Origin: Bradyrhizobium diazoefficiens
Lineage (GTDB): Bacteria > Pseudomonadota > Alphaproteobacteria > Rhizobiales > Xanthobacteraceae
Assembly: GCF_016612535.1 (NCBI RefSeq)
Contig: NZ_JAENXS010000004.1
Location: forward strand, 186,001 to 250,000
Direction: 5' to 3'
DNA: 64,000 nt
Each line of letters begins with the position of its first letter. Within the stretch, counting starts at the first letter, position 1. Positions 36,249 to 46,198 of this stretch are shown in pieces. The notes beneath the pieces were generated by a model. That model was given only the letters and a program-made list of their open reading frames with translations, was not told where the DNA came from and did no database searches. The translations under genes were made by a program, and so were the position numbers.

Positions 36249-36830
36249 TTAGGGAAGGGAACGCCTTGGCGAGGACATGCTGACCTGAGCCATTCTTGCC
36301 GCATCCTCTTCGTGATCAATCGCGACGTACTGGCCGTTCCAATAAGCGAGTGCCGCGTTGCGTGCCGCCCTTCGGATCTCGCGCACGCGACCGATGACAA
36401 TGCCGTGCGAATGGCGCTCGACGATCTCCTCGACCTCGCAATCGAGCGCGGCGAGTGCATCGACGAGCAAGGGAGCGCCCGACAAGCTTGAGCTCCAATC
36501 GGAACCGGCAAAGCGGGCGGCGCCCTTCAGCCCGCCCTTGCCGGCAAAGCGCTCGGCAATGTCAAGCTGATCGGCATTGAGGACGTTCACGCAGAAGGTG
36601 CCGAGGCGCTGGATGAGCGGAAACGAGGAGGCGTCGCGATTGATACTGACGATCAGCGTCGGTGGATCGACCGAGAGCGACGTCACCGAGGTCACCGTCA
36701 TGCCGGTTATGTCCCTGCCCCGCCCGGCCGTAACGACGCTGACGCCGCCGGCGAGATGGCGCATGGCGTCACGAAAATCTGCGGCGGGAACGGCGGGATC
36801 CATGACGAGAGGACGGGGAAGCGCATTCAT
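36249..36830 (-). CDS. flavin reductase family protein (SsuE role)
   Basis: 193-residue NAD(P)H:flavin oxidoreductase of the flavin_reduct fold: FRDAMRHLAGGVSVVTAGRG, then GMTVTSVTSLSVDPPTLIVS and INRDASSFPLIQ, the flavin-binding core, with HGIVIGRVREI later. It would supply FMNH2 to the two LLM monooxygenases and the DszC-like enzyme in this region. It replaces the unrelated SsuE of enterobacteria. It starts 30 bases after ssuB and is the last gene of the operon. Confidence 0.88.
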   Translation of the reverse strand: MNALPRPLVMDPAVPAADFRDAMRHLAGGVSVVTAGRGRDITGMTVTSVTSLSVDPPTLIVSINRDASSFPLIQRLGTFCVNVLNADQLDIAERFAGKGGLKGAARFAGSDWSSSLSGAPLLVDALAALDCEVEEIVERHSHGIVIGRVREIRRAARNAALAYWNGQYVAIDHEEDAARMAQVSMSSPRRSLP

Positions 36831-36860
36831 GGCGGACTCGCTCGGTTTGGCCTGTCGTAT

Positions 36861-37697
36861 CTAGATTCGCTCATCGCCCGAGAGAAGGGCGCGCAGGATC
36901 GAACCTTCGAGATCGGCAAGGCCCACCGATCGGCGCTCGCGCGGCCGTGGTACGTTGACGGTCACGTCCTGCGCGATCCGGCCGTCCTCGATCACAAGCA
37001 CGCGATCGGCCAGCGTGACGGCCTCCGACACATCATGGGTCACCAGGATCGCGGTAAAGCCCTGGTCGCGCCAGACCCGCTCCAGGAGCCGTTGCATCGA
37101 AATGCGGGTCAGCGCGTCCAGCGCGCCGAGCGGCTCGTCGAAGGCGAGCAAGCGCGGACGGGAGACCAGCGCGCGGGCGAGCGCCACGCGCTGTTTCTGG
37201 CCGCCCGACAGCACCGAGGGCCACTGGTCGCGCTTGTCGACGAGCCCGACCTCGGTGAGCGCCTTCTCTGCGCGCAACTGCGCGTCATCGGATGCACGAT
37301 CGCGGCCGAGACCGACCTCGACATTGGACAGCACCCGCGCCCAGGGCAACAGCCGCGGCTCCTGGAACATCACGCGGATATCTTCTGCCTGGACCTCGTC
37401 ACCAAAACTGATGCTGCCGGCGTCGATCCTTGCCAGGCCGGCGATGAGGCGCAGCAGCGTGCTCTTGCCGCACCCGCTCTTGCCCACGATCGCGACGAAC
37501 TGGCCGGCCGGAATGTGCAGATCAATACCGCGCAGCACCTCGTTGTCGCCGAAGGACTTTCGCAGGCCCCGGATGTTGAGCGACAGGCCACTCACATGGA
37601 GCGGCCGCTCATCACGCGCCACACGGGCGTGAGGTGCAGAATTGGCGCGGCTGGCGAGTTCGGTCTCGGGAAGGGACGTACGAAGCGCTGTCTGCAT
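36861..37697 (-). CDS. ssuB: aliphatic sulfonate ABC transporter ATPase SsuB
   Basis: 278 residues. Walker A is [17 protein letters not shown], the signature is [15 protein letters not shown], Walker B is [16 protein letters not shown] and the switch histidine is [10 protein letters not shown]. The [20 protein letters not shown] stretch is characteristic of SsuB. An N-terminal extension of about 35 residues is not conserved, so a start nearer [16 protein letters not shown] is possible. It starts seven bases after ssuC. Confidence 0.9.
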   Translation of the reverse strand: MQTALRTSLPETELASRANSAPHARVARDERPLHVSGLSLNIRGLRKSFGDNEVLRGIDLHIPAGQFVAIVGKSGCGKSTLLRLIAGLARIDAGSISFGDEVQAEDIRVMFQEPRLLPWARVLSNVEVGLGRDRASDDAQLRAEKALTEVGLVDKRDQWPSVLSGGQKQRVALARALVSRPRLLAFDEPLGALDALTRISMQRLLERVWRDQGFTAILVTHDVSEAVTLADRVLVIEDGRIAQDVTVNVPRPRERRSVGLADLEGSILRALLSGDERI

Positions 37698-37704
37698 GTC
37701 ACTC

Positions 37705-38511
37705 TCAACGTTTCTGGAAAGCGGGGTGCCAGGAGAGCGTCAGGCGCTCCAGCACGCGGGAGGCACTGTCGGCGAGCTTGCCGAGCAGCGCGTAGATCAG
37801 GATCGAGAGCACGACGACGTCGATCAGCATGAATTCGCGCGCCTGCATCGCCATGTAGCCAAGGCCCGACGACGCCGCGATGGTCTCGGCGACAATCAGC
37901 GTCAGCCACATGATTCCGAGCGCGAAGCGGATGCCGACGAAGATCGACGGCAGCGCGCCCGGGAAGATCACGCGGCGGAACAGTTCGCCGTCACGCATGC
38001 CGTAGATGCGGCCCATTTCGATCAGCTGCGGATCGACGGTACGGATGCCGTGCAGCGTGTTCAGATAGATCGGGAAGAACACGCCGAGCGCCACCAGAAA
38101 CAGCTTTGCGCTCTCGTCGATGCCGAACCACAGGATGACCAGCGGGATCAGCGCCAGATGGGGCACGTTGCGCACCATCTGCAGCGTGGTGTCGGTGAGT
38201 TTTGCCGAGAGCTGCGACAGGCCGTTGGCAAGTCCGAAGACGAAACCGATGCTGCCGCCGATCAGGAGGCCGATCGAGGCGCGCCAGAACGAGACCCAGA
38301 TGTTGCGAACGAGCTCGCCAGACAGCAGCAGCTTCCAGCCCGCCAGCGCGACATCGCTCGGCGCCGGTAGCACGCGCGCCGGCACGAAGCCGGTGATGCT
38401 CGCCACCTGCCAGATCGCGATGATGGCGAGCGGGACGATCCACTGGACCAGGCCGTCGACGCGGGGCAGGCGGAAGTTGCGCGGGAGAGAGACGCTGTCG
38501 ATGAGGCTCAT
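37705..38511 (-). CDS. ssuC: aliphatic sulfonate ABC transporter permease SsuC
   Basis: 268 residues, six hydrophobic segments and the coupling loop [20 protein letters not shown], then [18 protein letters not shown], exactly as in SsuC. The start overlaps the ssuD stop (ATGA). Confidence 0.92.
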   Translation of the reverse strand: MSLIDSVSLPRNFRLPRVDGLVQWIVPLAIIAIWQVASITGFVPARVLPAPSDVALAGWKLLLSGELVRNIWVSFWRASIGLLIGGSIGFVFGLANGLSQLSAKLTDTTLQMVRNVPHLALIPLVILWFGIDESAKLFLVALGVFFPIYLNTLHGIRTVDPQLIEMGRIYGMRDGELFRRVIFPGALPSIFVGIRFALGIMWLTLIVAETIAASSGLGYMAMQAREFMLIDVVVLSILIYALLGKLADSASRVLERLTLSWHPAFQKR

Positions 38512-39674
38512 GATTGCGACACCCGATGCTGCGGACGGTAGTCGCTGCCGACCGTCTCGCCGAAAGGACCGCCGTTGAAGTGCAGCTTGGTCACGTTGCT
38601 CGGCTGCTGCAGCGAGAGCAGCGGGAAGACCAGCTCTGCGAAGCGATAGGCTTCCTCCAGATGCGGGTAGCCCGACATGATGAAGGTATCGATGCCGATG
38701 TCCTGATACTCCCTAATACGCGCGGCGACGGTCTGTGGATCGCCAACCAGCGCCGTGCCGGCACCGCCGCGCACCAGGCCGACACCGGCCCACAGATTCG
38801 GCGCGATCTCGAGCTTGTCGCGCTTGCCGCCATGGAGCTGCGCCATGCGCTGCTGGCCGACCGAATCCATGCGCGCAAAGTTCCTCTGCGCGGTGGCAAT
38901 CGTGTCGTCGCTGACATGCTTGATCAGCTCGTTGGCGGCGCGCCAGGCTTCTTCGTTGGTTTCTCGGACGATCACGTGAAGCCGGATGCCGAAGGAGGGC
39001 TTTCGGCCACGCGCGGCGGCGATGTCCCTCACCTTCTCAACCTTCTCGGCGACCAGCGCCGGCGGCTCGCCCCAGGTGAGATATTTGTCGACGGCGTCAA
39101 CCGCGACGTCGATGCCGGCATCCGACGAGCCGCCGAAATAGAGCGGAGGCCGCGGCGACTGCACCGGATGGAACAAGAGCTTGCCGTCCTCGATATGGAT
39201 GTGCTTGCCCTCGACATTGACGGTCTTGCCCGCCAGCAAATCGCTGTAGACGTTGAGGAACTCGCGCGTGACCTCGTAGCGCTCGTCATGGCCGAGGAAG
39301 ATGCCGTCGCCCTTGTTCTCGACGGGATCGCCGCCGGTGACGACGTTGACGAGAAGCCGGCCGTTGGTGATGCGATCGAGCGTCGCGGTCATGCGCGCCG
39401 CCACGGTCGGCGATTGCAAGCCGGGACGGACCGCCACGAGATAGCGCAGCCGCTCCGTGAATGGCGCGACCGAGGAGGCGACGACCCAGGAGTCCTCGCA
39501 ACTCCGTCCCGTCGGCAACAGCACGCCGAAATAGCCGAGCTGATCGGCCGCCTGCGCGATCTGGCGCAGATAGTTGAAATTGACCTCGCGGCCGCCGATG
39601 CCAGTGCCAAGATAGCGGCCATCACCGTGGGTAGGCAGGAACCAGAGGATGTTGGCGTTGCTTTTCGTGCTCAT
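38508..39674 (-). CDS. ssuD: FMNH2-dependent alkanesulfonate monooxygenase SsuD
   Basis: 388 residues. It converts C2-C10 alkanesulfonates with FMNH2 and oxygen to aldehydes and sulfite. Full family pattern: [16 protein letters not shown] near the start, [20 protein letters not shown] (with the active-site cysteine), [54 protein letters not shown] and the C-terminal [19 protein letters not shown]. Its start overlaps the binding-protein stop, and ssuC follows with an ATGA overlap. Cytoplasmic; depends on a flavin reductase such as that at 36249. Confidence 0.94.
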   Translation of the reverse strand: MSTKSNANILWFLPTHGDGRYLGTGIGGREVNFNYLRQIAQAADQLGYFGVLLPTGRSCEDSWVVASSVAPFTERLRYLVAVRPGLQSPTVAARMTATLDRITNGRLLVNVVTGGDPVENKGDGIFLGHDERYEVTREFLNVYSDLLAGKTVNVEGKHIHIEDGKLLFHPVQSPRPPLYFGGSSDAGIDVAVDAVDKYLTWGEPPALVAEKVEKVRDIAAARGRKPSFGIRLHVIVRETNEEAWRAANELIKHVSDDTIATAQRNFARMDSVGQQRMAQLHGGKRDKLEIAPNLWAGVGLVRGGAGTALVGDPQTVAARIREYQDIGIDTFIMSGYPHLEEAYRFAELVFPLLSLQQPSNVTKLHFNGGPFGETVGSDYRPQHRVSQS

Positions 39675-40624
39675 GAACCGGGCCTCCGTGCCACGTCGGA
39701 AATCTTGATGGATTTGGGGATCAGGTTGAGCGCGAAGAACGCGTCGGCAACCTGCTGCTGGTCGGCGATCACGCGATCGGTGATTGGCTTGATGCCGTAG
39801 GCCTGCCGCTTCAGCGCGACCTCGACCACCGCGACGGACAGTCCGATCGCCGGCGCCAGCTGCTCAGCTACCGCGTGGATGTCGCCCTTGGCCCAATCGT
39901 CGACCGAGCTCAGCTCGGCGAGCACGGCGTCGACGATTTTTGGATTGGCTTCGAGGAATTTCTTCGAGGAGAAATAGAACTGGTAGTTGGCGACGATGTC
40001 GGTTCCGTCAGCGAGCGTGCGTGCACCGGTCGCCGCTTCGGCCGCCGCCTGGAACGGATCCCAGATCACCCAGGCATCGACGGCGCCACGCTCGAAGGCA
40101 GCGCGCGCATCGGCAGGCGCCAGGAACACAGGCTCAACTTCCGAATATTTGACGCCCGCCTTCGCCAGCGCCTTGACCAGGAGATAGTGAACGTTGGAGC
40201 CCTTGTTGAGCGCGACCCTCTTGCCTTTGAGCTCGACGACCGATTTCAAAGGACTTTCCTTCGGCACCAGGATCGCCTCGCCCTTCGGCGCCGGCGGCTC
40301 GTAGGCGACATACCGGATCGGCGCGCCGGCGGCCTGCGCGAAGATTGGCGGGGCTTCGCCGGTGTTGCCGAAATCGATGGCGCCGACATTGAGCGCTTCG
40401 AGCAGCGGAGGGCCGGACTGGAATTCCGTCCACACCACCTTGTAGCCGTCCGCCGCGAGCTTCGGCTCCAGCGTGCCCTTGCTCTTCAACAGCACCAGTT
40501 TGCCGTATTTCTGGTAGCCGATGCGGACCACCTTGTCCTGACCGTAGGAGGTGCCGACCGCAGCCGCGACGATGCCGATCGACAGCACGATCGCCGCGAT
40601 CAGACGCTGAATGATGCGCCTCAT
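39671..40624 (-). CDS. ssuA: aliphatic sulfonate ABC transporter binding protein SsuA (second copy in operon)
   Basis: 317 residues from [20 protein letters not shown], a Sec signal ending near [26 protein letters not shown] is the SsuA opening, then [20 protein letters not shown] and [17 protein letters not shown]. An upstream start at 40660 would add 12 residues before the signal. Together with the gene at 40663 it gives the operon two SsuA-type receptors, presumably of different sulfonate specificity. Confidence 0.9.
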   Translation of the reverse strand: MRRIIQRLIAAIVLSIGIVAAAVGTSYGQDKVVRIGYQKYGKLVLLKSKGTLEPKLAADGYKVVWTEFQSGPPLLEALNVGAIDFGNTGEAPPIFAQAAGAPIRYVAYEPPAPKGEAILVPKESPLKSVVELKGKRVALNKGSNVHYLLVKALAKAGVKYSEVEPVFLAPADARAAFERGAVDAWVIWDPFQAAAEAATGARTLADGTDIVANYQFYFSSKKFLEANPKIVDAVLAELSSVDDWAKGDIHAVAEQLAPAIGLSVAVVEVALKRQAYGIKPITDRVIADQQQVADAFFALNLIPKSIKISDVARRPGS

Positions 40625-40662
40625 GTTCAGACCTTTTGAAATGGGGAGACTGGTTGGCACGA

Positions 40663-41613
40663 TCAGGCTGCCGGATTGCGCCAGACGATATCGCGGATCA
40701 CGATCGGCTTCGGAATCAGGCCGAGCTTAAAGAAGCGATCGGCGACGCCCTGCTGGGTCGCGACGATGTCATCGGTGATCGGACCGATCACGAACTTCGC
40801 GCGATCTGCCGCGACGGTCTGGATGTCCAGTGGGACGCCCGTGATCGCTGCCAGCGACTTGGCAACCTCGTCGCGGTGCTGCTCGGCCCATTGACCGGTC
40901 GCGCTGGTCACATTGACGATCTGTTGCAGGATCGCGCCGTGGTTCTTCGCGAACGCGCGGTTGGCGATGTAGAAGGAGTTGGTCCTGGTGACCTCGCGTG
41001 CATTGATCAGGATGCGGCCGTTCTGCCTGGTCTCGCCGATCGCGAAATAAGGATCCCAGATCGCCCAGGCCTCGATGCTGCCACTAGCAAAGGCGGGACC
41101 GGCATCCGGCGGCGTCAGATAGACCGGAGTGATGTCGGCATAGGTCAGGCCCGCCTTCTCCAGCGTCTGCACCACGACATTGTGGGCGCTGGAGCCCTTG
41201 GTGAAACCGACGCGCTTGCCCTTCAAATCGGCAATGGAGCGGATCGGCGAATCCTCGGACACCAGAATGCCCTGGCCGTTGGTGATGGGCTGGCCGGCGG
41301 CATAGACGATCGCGGCACCTGCGGCCTGGGCAAAGACCGGCGGGGAATCGCCCACCGCGCCATAATCGATGCTGCTGACATTCATCGCCTCCATCATCGG
41401 CGGGCCGGACGAGAACTCGACCCATTTCACCTCGATGCCTTGCGGAGCGAAATGTTTTTCCAGGGCCGCCCGCTGGCGCGTGATGACCAGCACGCCGGTC
41501 TTCTGGTAGCCGATGCGAATTTCCTTCACCGCACCTTGCGCATTCGCGCGCGAGGCGAACGCGGCGGCTGCCGCAGTTCGAACGGAGAGTTTGAGAAAGT
41601 CCCGACGCTGCAT
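40663..41613 (-). CDS. ssuA: aliphatic sulfonate ABC transporter binding protein SsuA (first copy in operon)
   Basis: 316 residues from MQRRDFLKLSVRTAAAAAFA; a twin-arginine start (RRDFLK) makes Tat export likely. The mature domain has IRIGYQKTGVLVITRQRAAL, WVEFSSGPPMMEAMNVSSID and GAVGDSPPVFAQAAGAAI, the SsuA pattern. It heads the ssu operon; the gap upstream should hold the promoter. The copy at 39671 is clearly paralogous, but the two are exported by different routes judging from their signals. Confidence 0.9.
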   Translation of the reverse strand: MQRRDFLKLSVRTAAAAAFASRANAQGAVKEIRIGYQKTGVLVITRQRAALEKHFAPQGIEVKWVEFSSGPPMMEAMNVSSIDYGAVGDSPPVFAQAAGAAIVYAAGQPITNGQGILVSEDSPIRSIADLKGKRVGFTKGSSAHNVVVQTLEKAGLTYADITPVYLTPPDAGPAFASGSIEAWAIWDPYFAIGETRQNGRILINAREVTRTNSFYIANRAFAKNHGAILQQIVNVTSATGQWAEQHRDEVAKSLAAITGVPLDIQTVAADRAKFVIGPITDDIVATQQGVADRFFKLGLIPKPIVIRDIVWRNPAA

Positions 41614-42204
41614 TCCATACCCCAAGCCGCGAGCGGCCGTCATCATTCACGTTGCGAGAATGATGGTGCGGGTTATCGGAGGTGTCGAGCAGCTCAGAAA
41701 AATAACAATGCGATTGCTGTCGCACAGAGCAATCACGCGCAATTTGTTTCGACCGTGCGTTATCCGGAGCTGATTTCTTCCGACCTGCGGCAAGTCAAGC
41801 AGCCGGCTGATTGGACGAGAGGCATAGGATTCTGGCCGAATGCAACTCTAGCAATACGAGCTCGTGCCACGCGCCAGCAATTTTCGACTGAAGGATCTTC
41901 TCACAAGGACCATGGCCGCAGATGATCTATTTTCGAACGAAGCTGATTTGCGCATGAGCCTTGCCAATTTTCGCTGAATTTCTTCAAGAGGTTTGGAATT
42001 GGCCTGTTCGTCGTCTATCTTTTGCGAACTCTCTCGACCAAAACGACGGCAACTCATGGCGATGTTGAAGGGAGTCCGTACCGGATCCCTGTTCGGACCG
42101 GCGCGGCCGTTCGTCTCGACTCGATTGAGAATATGGGCACCAAGCCAGGTCCTCGAGCCGCATCAGCGCTTCGTCGTTCATCATGAGGACAGCATCGAGG
42201 GACT
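41614..42204. other. upstream region of the ssu operon; no confident gene
   Basis: Probably contains the ssu promoter. A 69-codon minus-strand frame ending at 41848 (MSCRRFGRESSQKIDDEQAN ...) is charged and might be a small protein, but it has no family and its second half turns random, so I do not call it. Confidence 0.35.
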
Positions 42205-42475
42205 GAACGTCGGCGCCTTCCGGATAGAGGGGGAGACCAGGCCGCGCAACGAGCCGATAATGTGCTTCGGTCGGACTCGTGTCCGGTCTGCTCACGCTGC
42301 AAGAACGCGATGACCTTAACTTCACCGCGAAGTGATAAGGGCCCGCCAATGTGGCGATGCGTCAAGTGCGAGAATTGACCGTGTCCGAATTCTTTCGGCG
42401 CAGCGGCAACTCCGTCAGCCGATTCCTCCCGCTCGTCGACGAGAATGTCCTCAGCGTCGCGGCTGCCGATAAGGT
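42205..42475 (+). repeat. zinc-ribbon repeat unit, copy C (internally deleted)
   Basis: Matches copy A except for a deletion of about 145 bases that joins the middle of the MNHD-type gene (after GGGGGAGACCAG) straight to the second codon of the zinc-ribbon gene. It keeps the GTCCGAATTCTTTCGGCG tail and about 80 bases beyond, as in copy A. Confidence 0.6.
42262..42378 (+). CDS. zinc-ribbon microprotein, 5'-truncated copy (C)
   Basis: Because of the deletion in this repeat the original ATG is gone. A GTG at 42262 could still start a 38-residue product, VLRSDSCPVCSRCKNAMTLT, ending WRCVKCEN, which keeps all zinc-ribbon cysteines. Whether it is translated is unknown. Confidence 0.4.
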   Translation: MLRSDSCPVCSRCKNAMTLTSPRSDKGPPMWRCVKCEN

Positions 42476-42624
42476 AACCACCACCTCTTCCGCGATACGC
42501 CTCCAGCTAGCGGATCAAATCCCGGCAAGCTCTGCGCCGTGACCTCCCAAATGCCCAGGGGTTCTAGTTGGTCGTCGCGCCAATTCAAGAGTCATAAGCT
42601 CGGAAGTTGATGGCATCGTAATAT
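42476..42624. other. no gene seen
   Basis: Short gap after repeat C and before the stop of the gene ending at 42625. Confidence 0.3.
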
Positions 42625-42978
42625 TCACTCGGCTTGGCGTACTGTCGCGGCAGGCGATGCAATGATTTCGACAACCTGCATCTCCTTTTTGGGTCTCAGT
42701 TCGACCAGTATGGAGCCACCCTTTTCGACCCCGTTCAAAGCGGCCTTCCAGACCTTGCGCATCGCGCGCCCCAGCGTGACGGGATTAACCGGGCAGTCGG
42801 CGACAAGAGGGAACCTGAGATTGCTCGTCACGCCGGCCGCCGCCTTGTAGGCTTTGATGACCGCGCGCGTGGAGCGCGAAGCGCTAACTGTCGACATTCC
42901 TTCGATGAGTTCGACAGGCGCAATTCCGTCGCTTGCAGACGTTCGAACGATTGGGATCGTGAGCGTTTCCATGGTCAT
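42625..42978 (-). CDS. hypothetical protein, 117 residues
   Basis: MTMETLTIPIVRTSASDGIA, with an AGAGGTG ribbon of purines five bases before the start that decides for 42978 over 43011. A helix with STRAVIKAYKAAAGVTSNLR, then LRFPLVADCPVNPVTLGRAM and KGGSILVELRPKKEMQVVEI. No signal or membrane segment. I do not recognise a family. It is in the same direction as the dnaB-type gene, 128 bases downstream of its stop. Confidence 0.6.
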   Translation of the reverse strand: MTMETLTIPIVRTSASDGIAPVELIEGMSTVSASRSTRAVIKAYKAAAGVTSNLRFPLVADCPVNPVTLGRAMRKVWKAALNGVEKGGSILVELRPKKEMQVVEIIASPAATVRQAE

Positions 42979-43106
42979 CGTCACCTCTGAGGATCCAACA
43001 ACTATAAACAAGTTGGCATTGTTGAGCCACTCGGCGTCGAGACGATCACTTCAGAAATTGACAAAACCAACCCAAACGCGGTGCATTCGGCCGATGGGTG
43101 CTGACT

Positions 43107-44600
43107 TCAAGGCGATGGGTGATAAGGAAGCGGGTGCGCAGCGGCGAGATCAGAAAATCGCGTGAATTCACCTTGGAATGACAGAATGACAGTGCCAGTC
43201 GGTCCGTGGCGCTGCTTCCCAATAATAATCTCGGCCTTCCCGCGGGAGGCCTCGAGCTCCGCCGCCCATGCGATGCGAGCAGCCGTCCCGGCCGGCGGTT
43301 CCTGACCTTTCAGGTAGTACTCATCGCGGAAGACAAAGAGCACGACGTCGGCATCTTGTTCGATCGAGCCGGACTCCCGCAGGTCCGATAGTTGCGGACG
43401 CTTCTCTTCCCGATTCTCGACCTGCCGCGACAATTGCGACAAGGCGACGATTGGCACGTTGAGCTCCTTGGCGAGGGCCTTCAGGCCAACCGTAATCTCC
43501 GTCACCTCCCGCACGCGGTTCGGTGCAACCCGATGGGACGTGCCTTGCATGAGCTGAATATAATCGACAACGATTAAGTGGAGGCCACGCTGTCGTTTCA
43601 ACCGACGGGCGCGCGCCGCCACCTGGCCGATGGTCAAGCCGCCGGTAGAATCGATGTACAGTGGGATACGGCGAATCTCTTGCCGGCGTTGCACGAGCGC
43701 GTCGAAGTCATTCTCAGAGATATCGCCGCGCCTGATGCTCGAAGACGAGATCTTCGACTGCTCGGCGATGACACGCGTCGCGAGTTGCTCGGAGGACATC
43801 TCGAGCGAGAAGAAGGCGACAATGCCGCCCGACATCTCCGGCGTGGAACTACTGCCTTCCCGCGGTGCTTCGTAGGCTCGCGCCACGTTGAACGCGATAT
43901 TCGTAGCGAGCGACGTCTTGCCCATGCCGGGCCGTCCGGCGATGATGATGAGATCGGACGGCTGGAGGCCTCCCATCTTGGCGTCGAGATCTTTAAGACC
44001 AGTTGGAAGGCCTGAGAGCTTTCCATCGCGCTGATAGGCGAGCGCTGCCTTGTCGATCGCTTGCGTGAGCGCCGCGTCAAACGTCTCGAACCCGCTGCCG
44101 AACCGGCTTGTTTCCGCGACCTCGTAGAGCCGCTGTTCCGCGTCTTCAACCTGTTCGCGTGGCGGGCAATCGACGGCAGAATCAAACGCGGCATTGCGAA
44201 TATCGTCGGCAATGTTGATCAACTCGCGCCGCATCGCCAGATCGCAGATGGCGCGTCCGTAGTCGACGGCATTGAGCACAGTCGTCGCTTCGGCCGCTAG
44301 TCGTGCCAGATATTGAGGCAGCGACAGTCCGGCCACATCAAGATCGGGCGGCAGAAAGGTCTTCAGCGTAATGGGGCTCGCAACCTTGTTCGTCTCAATC
44401 AACCCCGCCATGACGTCGAAGATCGCACGATGCAGCGGTTCAAAGAAATGATCCGATCGAAGAAAGTCCGATACGCGATAGAACGCCTCGTTGTTGACGA
44501 GGATCGCGCCGAGCAAGGCTTGCTCGGCTTCAATATTGTGCGGCATGGTACGACCCGACATCACGGACATCGGGTCGCGCTGGGCCGCCGCCTTCGCCAT
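43107..44600 (-). CDS. dnaB: replicative DNA helicase DnaB paralogue
   Basis: 497 residues from MAKAAAQRDPMSVMSGRTMP. The N-terminal DnaG-binding domain (HNIEAEQALLGAILVNNEAF) is followed by the linker and the RecA-like helicase domain, with Walker A AGRPGMGKTSLATNIAFN, Walker B LHLIVVDYIQLM and the later SQLSRQVENREEKRPQLSDL and DADVVLFVFRDEYY segments. All catalytic motifs appear intact. DnaB unwinds DNA ahead of the fork. A copy among accessory genes, with no rplI or alr nearby as in chromosomal loci, is probably a second copy serving the mobile element. The longer frame to 44657 lacks family support. Confidence 0.88.
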   Translation of the reverse strand: MAKAAAQRDPMSVMSGRTMPHNIEAEQALLGAILVNNEAFYRVSDFLRSDHFFEPLHRAIFDVMAGLIETNKVASPITLKTFLPPDLDVAGLSLPQYLARLAAEATTVLNAVDYGRAICDLAMRRELINIADDIRNAAFDSAVDCPPREQVEDAEQRLYEVAETSRFGSGFETFDAALTQAIDKAALAYQRDGKLSGLPTGLKDLDAKMGGLQPSDLIIIAGRPGMGKTSLATNIAFNVARAYEAPREGSSSTPEMSGGIVAFFSLEMSSEQLATRVIAEQSKISSSSIRRGDISENDFDALVQRRQEIRRIPLYIDSTGGLTIGQVAARARRLKRQRGLHLIVVDYIQLMQGTSHRVAPNRVREVTEITVGLKALAKELNVPIVALSQLSRQVENREEKRPQLSDLRESGSIEQDADVVLFVFRDEYYLKGQEPPAGTAARIAWAAELEASRGKAEIIIGKQRHGPTGTVILSFQGEFTRFSDLAAAHPLPYHPSP

Positions 44601-44797
44601 TTTTGACCTTTGTGGCGACCCGATTGGTCGCCAACGTTTTGCATCAACAAGAATCAAATTTGTGCTGTAGAGTTTACCGTCGCCGCGCGCGGGATGGCCA
44701 GCGGCGTCTTTACCAAGTTAAACTAAAACAGGTCTTGCACAGAGCCACGAATCGTACGGCATCTCCGGCTTCATGAAATACCTAATTTTGGTGTCCA
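44601..44797. other. gap between nuclease gene and dnaB paralogue
   Basis: About 200 bases, AT-richer than its surroundings; likely the dnaB promoter. No hairpin with a T-run was identified. Confidence 0.35.
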
Positions 44798-46198
44798 TCA
44801 AACCGGCAGCAGCTCAATCTGTTGTGCCATCCAGGTGAGCGCAGCGACGACTTTCGTTAAGCCATGTGGGTCGCCTGCGATTGTGCTGAGGGAAATGCTC
44901 GGATATTTGGCTAGGTCCGCCTCAGTTAAGCGAACACCTTCGATTTCGTTGAAGCGCCGCATTAGCTCGCGGCGCGCCTCTATCGGTCCAAAGACAGGCT
45001 TGTTCTCCAGAGAGCCAAATTGGATCCAGAGTTTGCCATCGGACGACAAATACGCAGGATTGATGCCCACTCCATTTGGCTTGAAAGCGGGGTAGACCGA
45101 GCCGTTCTCCTTGCCGGTGCCGAAGATGATGCTGCGCGTACCGTCCTTTCGCATCCACTCGTAGATTTGCTTCGCGACTTGAAACTCTTTCGCGCCAACG
45201 GTAGCCTCCAGCTTGTCAAAGAGCCGGATTTCATCCCAGCGTTGACCTACGCCGCCACGCTTGGTAGCCGCTTCCTGCGTTTGGCCGTACACTCTCGGCA
45301 CCAGCACCTTAAGCTCATCGCTTTCAAACTGCCGGAGCTCGATTGCCAGCACCTCTGCAGGGTCCATCTGCTCGTTGAGGAATTCGACGATCCGCCTGAG
45401 CTCAAGGGGGATGATATCGGCCACGAAGAGTAACCGGATTCGCTTCGCTTGGAGGTTCGTTTTGACTCGCTGCCAGAATTCTTCGAAGTCTCCTTCTGGC
45501 CCTATGAGTTCGACTAGTACTGCCTCCACGGTTTGCCCGGCTTCCTTACAACTCCTCTCCAATCCCGAGCGGAGTGTCTCAACCGACCAGTAGGTGAGAC
45601 AGTTGGCTGCATAGTCGAGCATCTGGCCTACGACCTCGCGCCTAATGCGGCTATCGCTCTGGCGCTTGATCTCTACAAGAGTCGGAATGCCTTCCTGGTC
45701 CAGAAAGACATGATCAATTGACCATTGGGACGCTCCGAGCTCACCAGTGGAAATGGGGACCTCTCGACGCACCAGCGCCCATCGTCGTGGACTTTGCGGG
45801 TTGACCTGATCACCAACAAGAAGCTGAGGAAATCGGGACAGCAGCCGTTGAAAATCATCCTCCTTTGCAAAGGAGGCCGGCAGCATAGGAAGGAGCGAAT
45901 CTTCACCCTGCAGAAGGAACACACCCGACTGATCTGAACCTCGCAGCGGAACGATTTGGAAGCCGCGGTCCTGTAGGTACTTATTTGCCTCAGCACCGCC
46001 GCCAAAACTCGATGAGGGAGCGCCGGTAGCCATCGAAATGATTTGCTTAGCCGGATAGAGCCTCCCGTCCCGCTCGATGCCGTACCTGTGCGCCTGATTG
46101 TTTTCCCAACCCGTCCAAGGTGGAGTGGCCCGAAGTTCCTTGTCGAAACGCTCCATTGCCTTGGAGATTTCGTCTCCGGAAACAGGTGCTATTGCCAT
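44798..46198 (-). CDS. fused McrA-head-like / PD-(D/E)XK nuclease, probable restriction or defence protein
   Basis: 466 residues. Residues 1-85 (AMERFDKELRATPPWTGWEN ... YGIERDGRLYPAKQIISMAT ... EANKYLQDRGF) match the small N-terminal domain found at the head of ScoMcrA-type and other modification-dependent restriction proteins. Residues 155-205 hold a nuclease core, SIDHVFLDQEGIPTLVEIKR, with D162, E176 and K178 in PD-(D/E)XK order and Q192 behind. The C-terminal half (around 335-410) contains a region with FGTGKENGSVYPAFKPNGVG that I do not recognise. A standalone restriction or anti-phage nuclease is the best reading; specificity is unknown. The start is preceded by a 12-base perfect match to the anti-Shine-Dalgarno complement (46203-46214), so expression may be strong. 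Confidence 0.7.
   Translation of the reverse strand: MAIAPVSGDEISKAMERFDKELRATPPWTGWENNQAHRYGIERDGRLYPAKQIISMATGAPSSSFGGGAEANKYLQDRGFQIVPLRGSDQSGVFLLQGEDSLLPMLPASFAKEDDFQRLLSRFPQLLVGDQVNPQSPRRWALVRREVPISTGELGASQWSIDHVFLDQEGIPTLVEIKRQSDSRIRREVVGQMLDYAANCLTYWSVETLRSGLERSCKEAGQTVEAVLVELIGPEGDFEEFWQRVKTNLQAKRIRLLFVADIIPLELRRIVEFLNEQMDPAEVLAIELRQFESDELKVLVPRVYGQTQEAATKRGGVGQRWDEIRLFDKLEATVGAKEFQVAKQIYEWMRKDGTRSIIFGTGKENGSVYPAFKPNGVGINPAYLSSDGKLWIQFGSLENKPVFGPIEARRELMRRFNEIEGVRLTEADLAKYPSISLSTIAGDPHGLTKVVAALTWMAQQIELLPV

Noticed and set aside
40636..41925. Plus-strand frame of 429 codons
   Set aside because: Antisense of the first SsuA gene; no motifs, and the minus-strand gene is clear.
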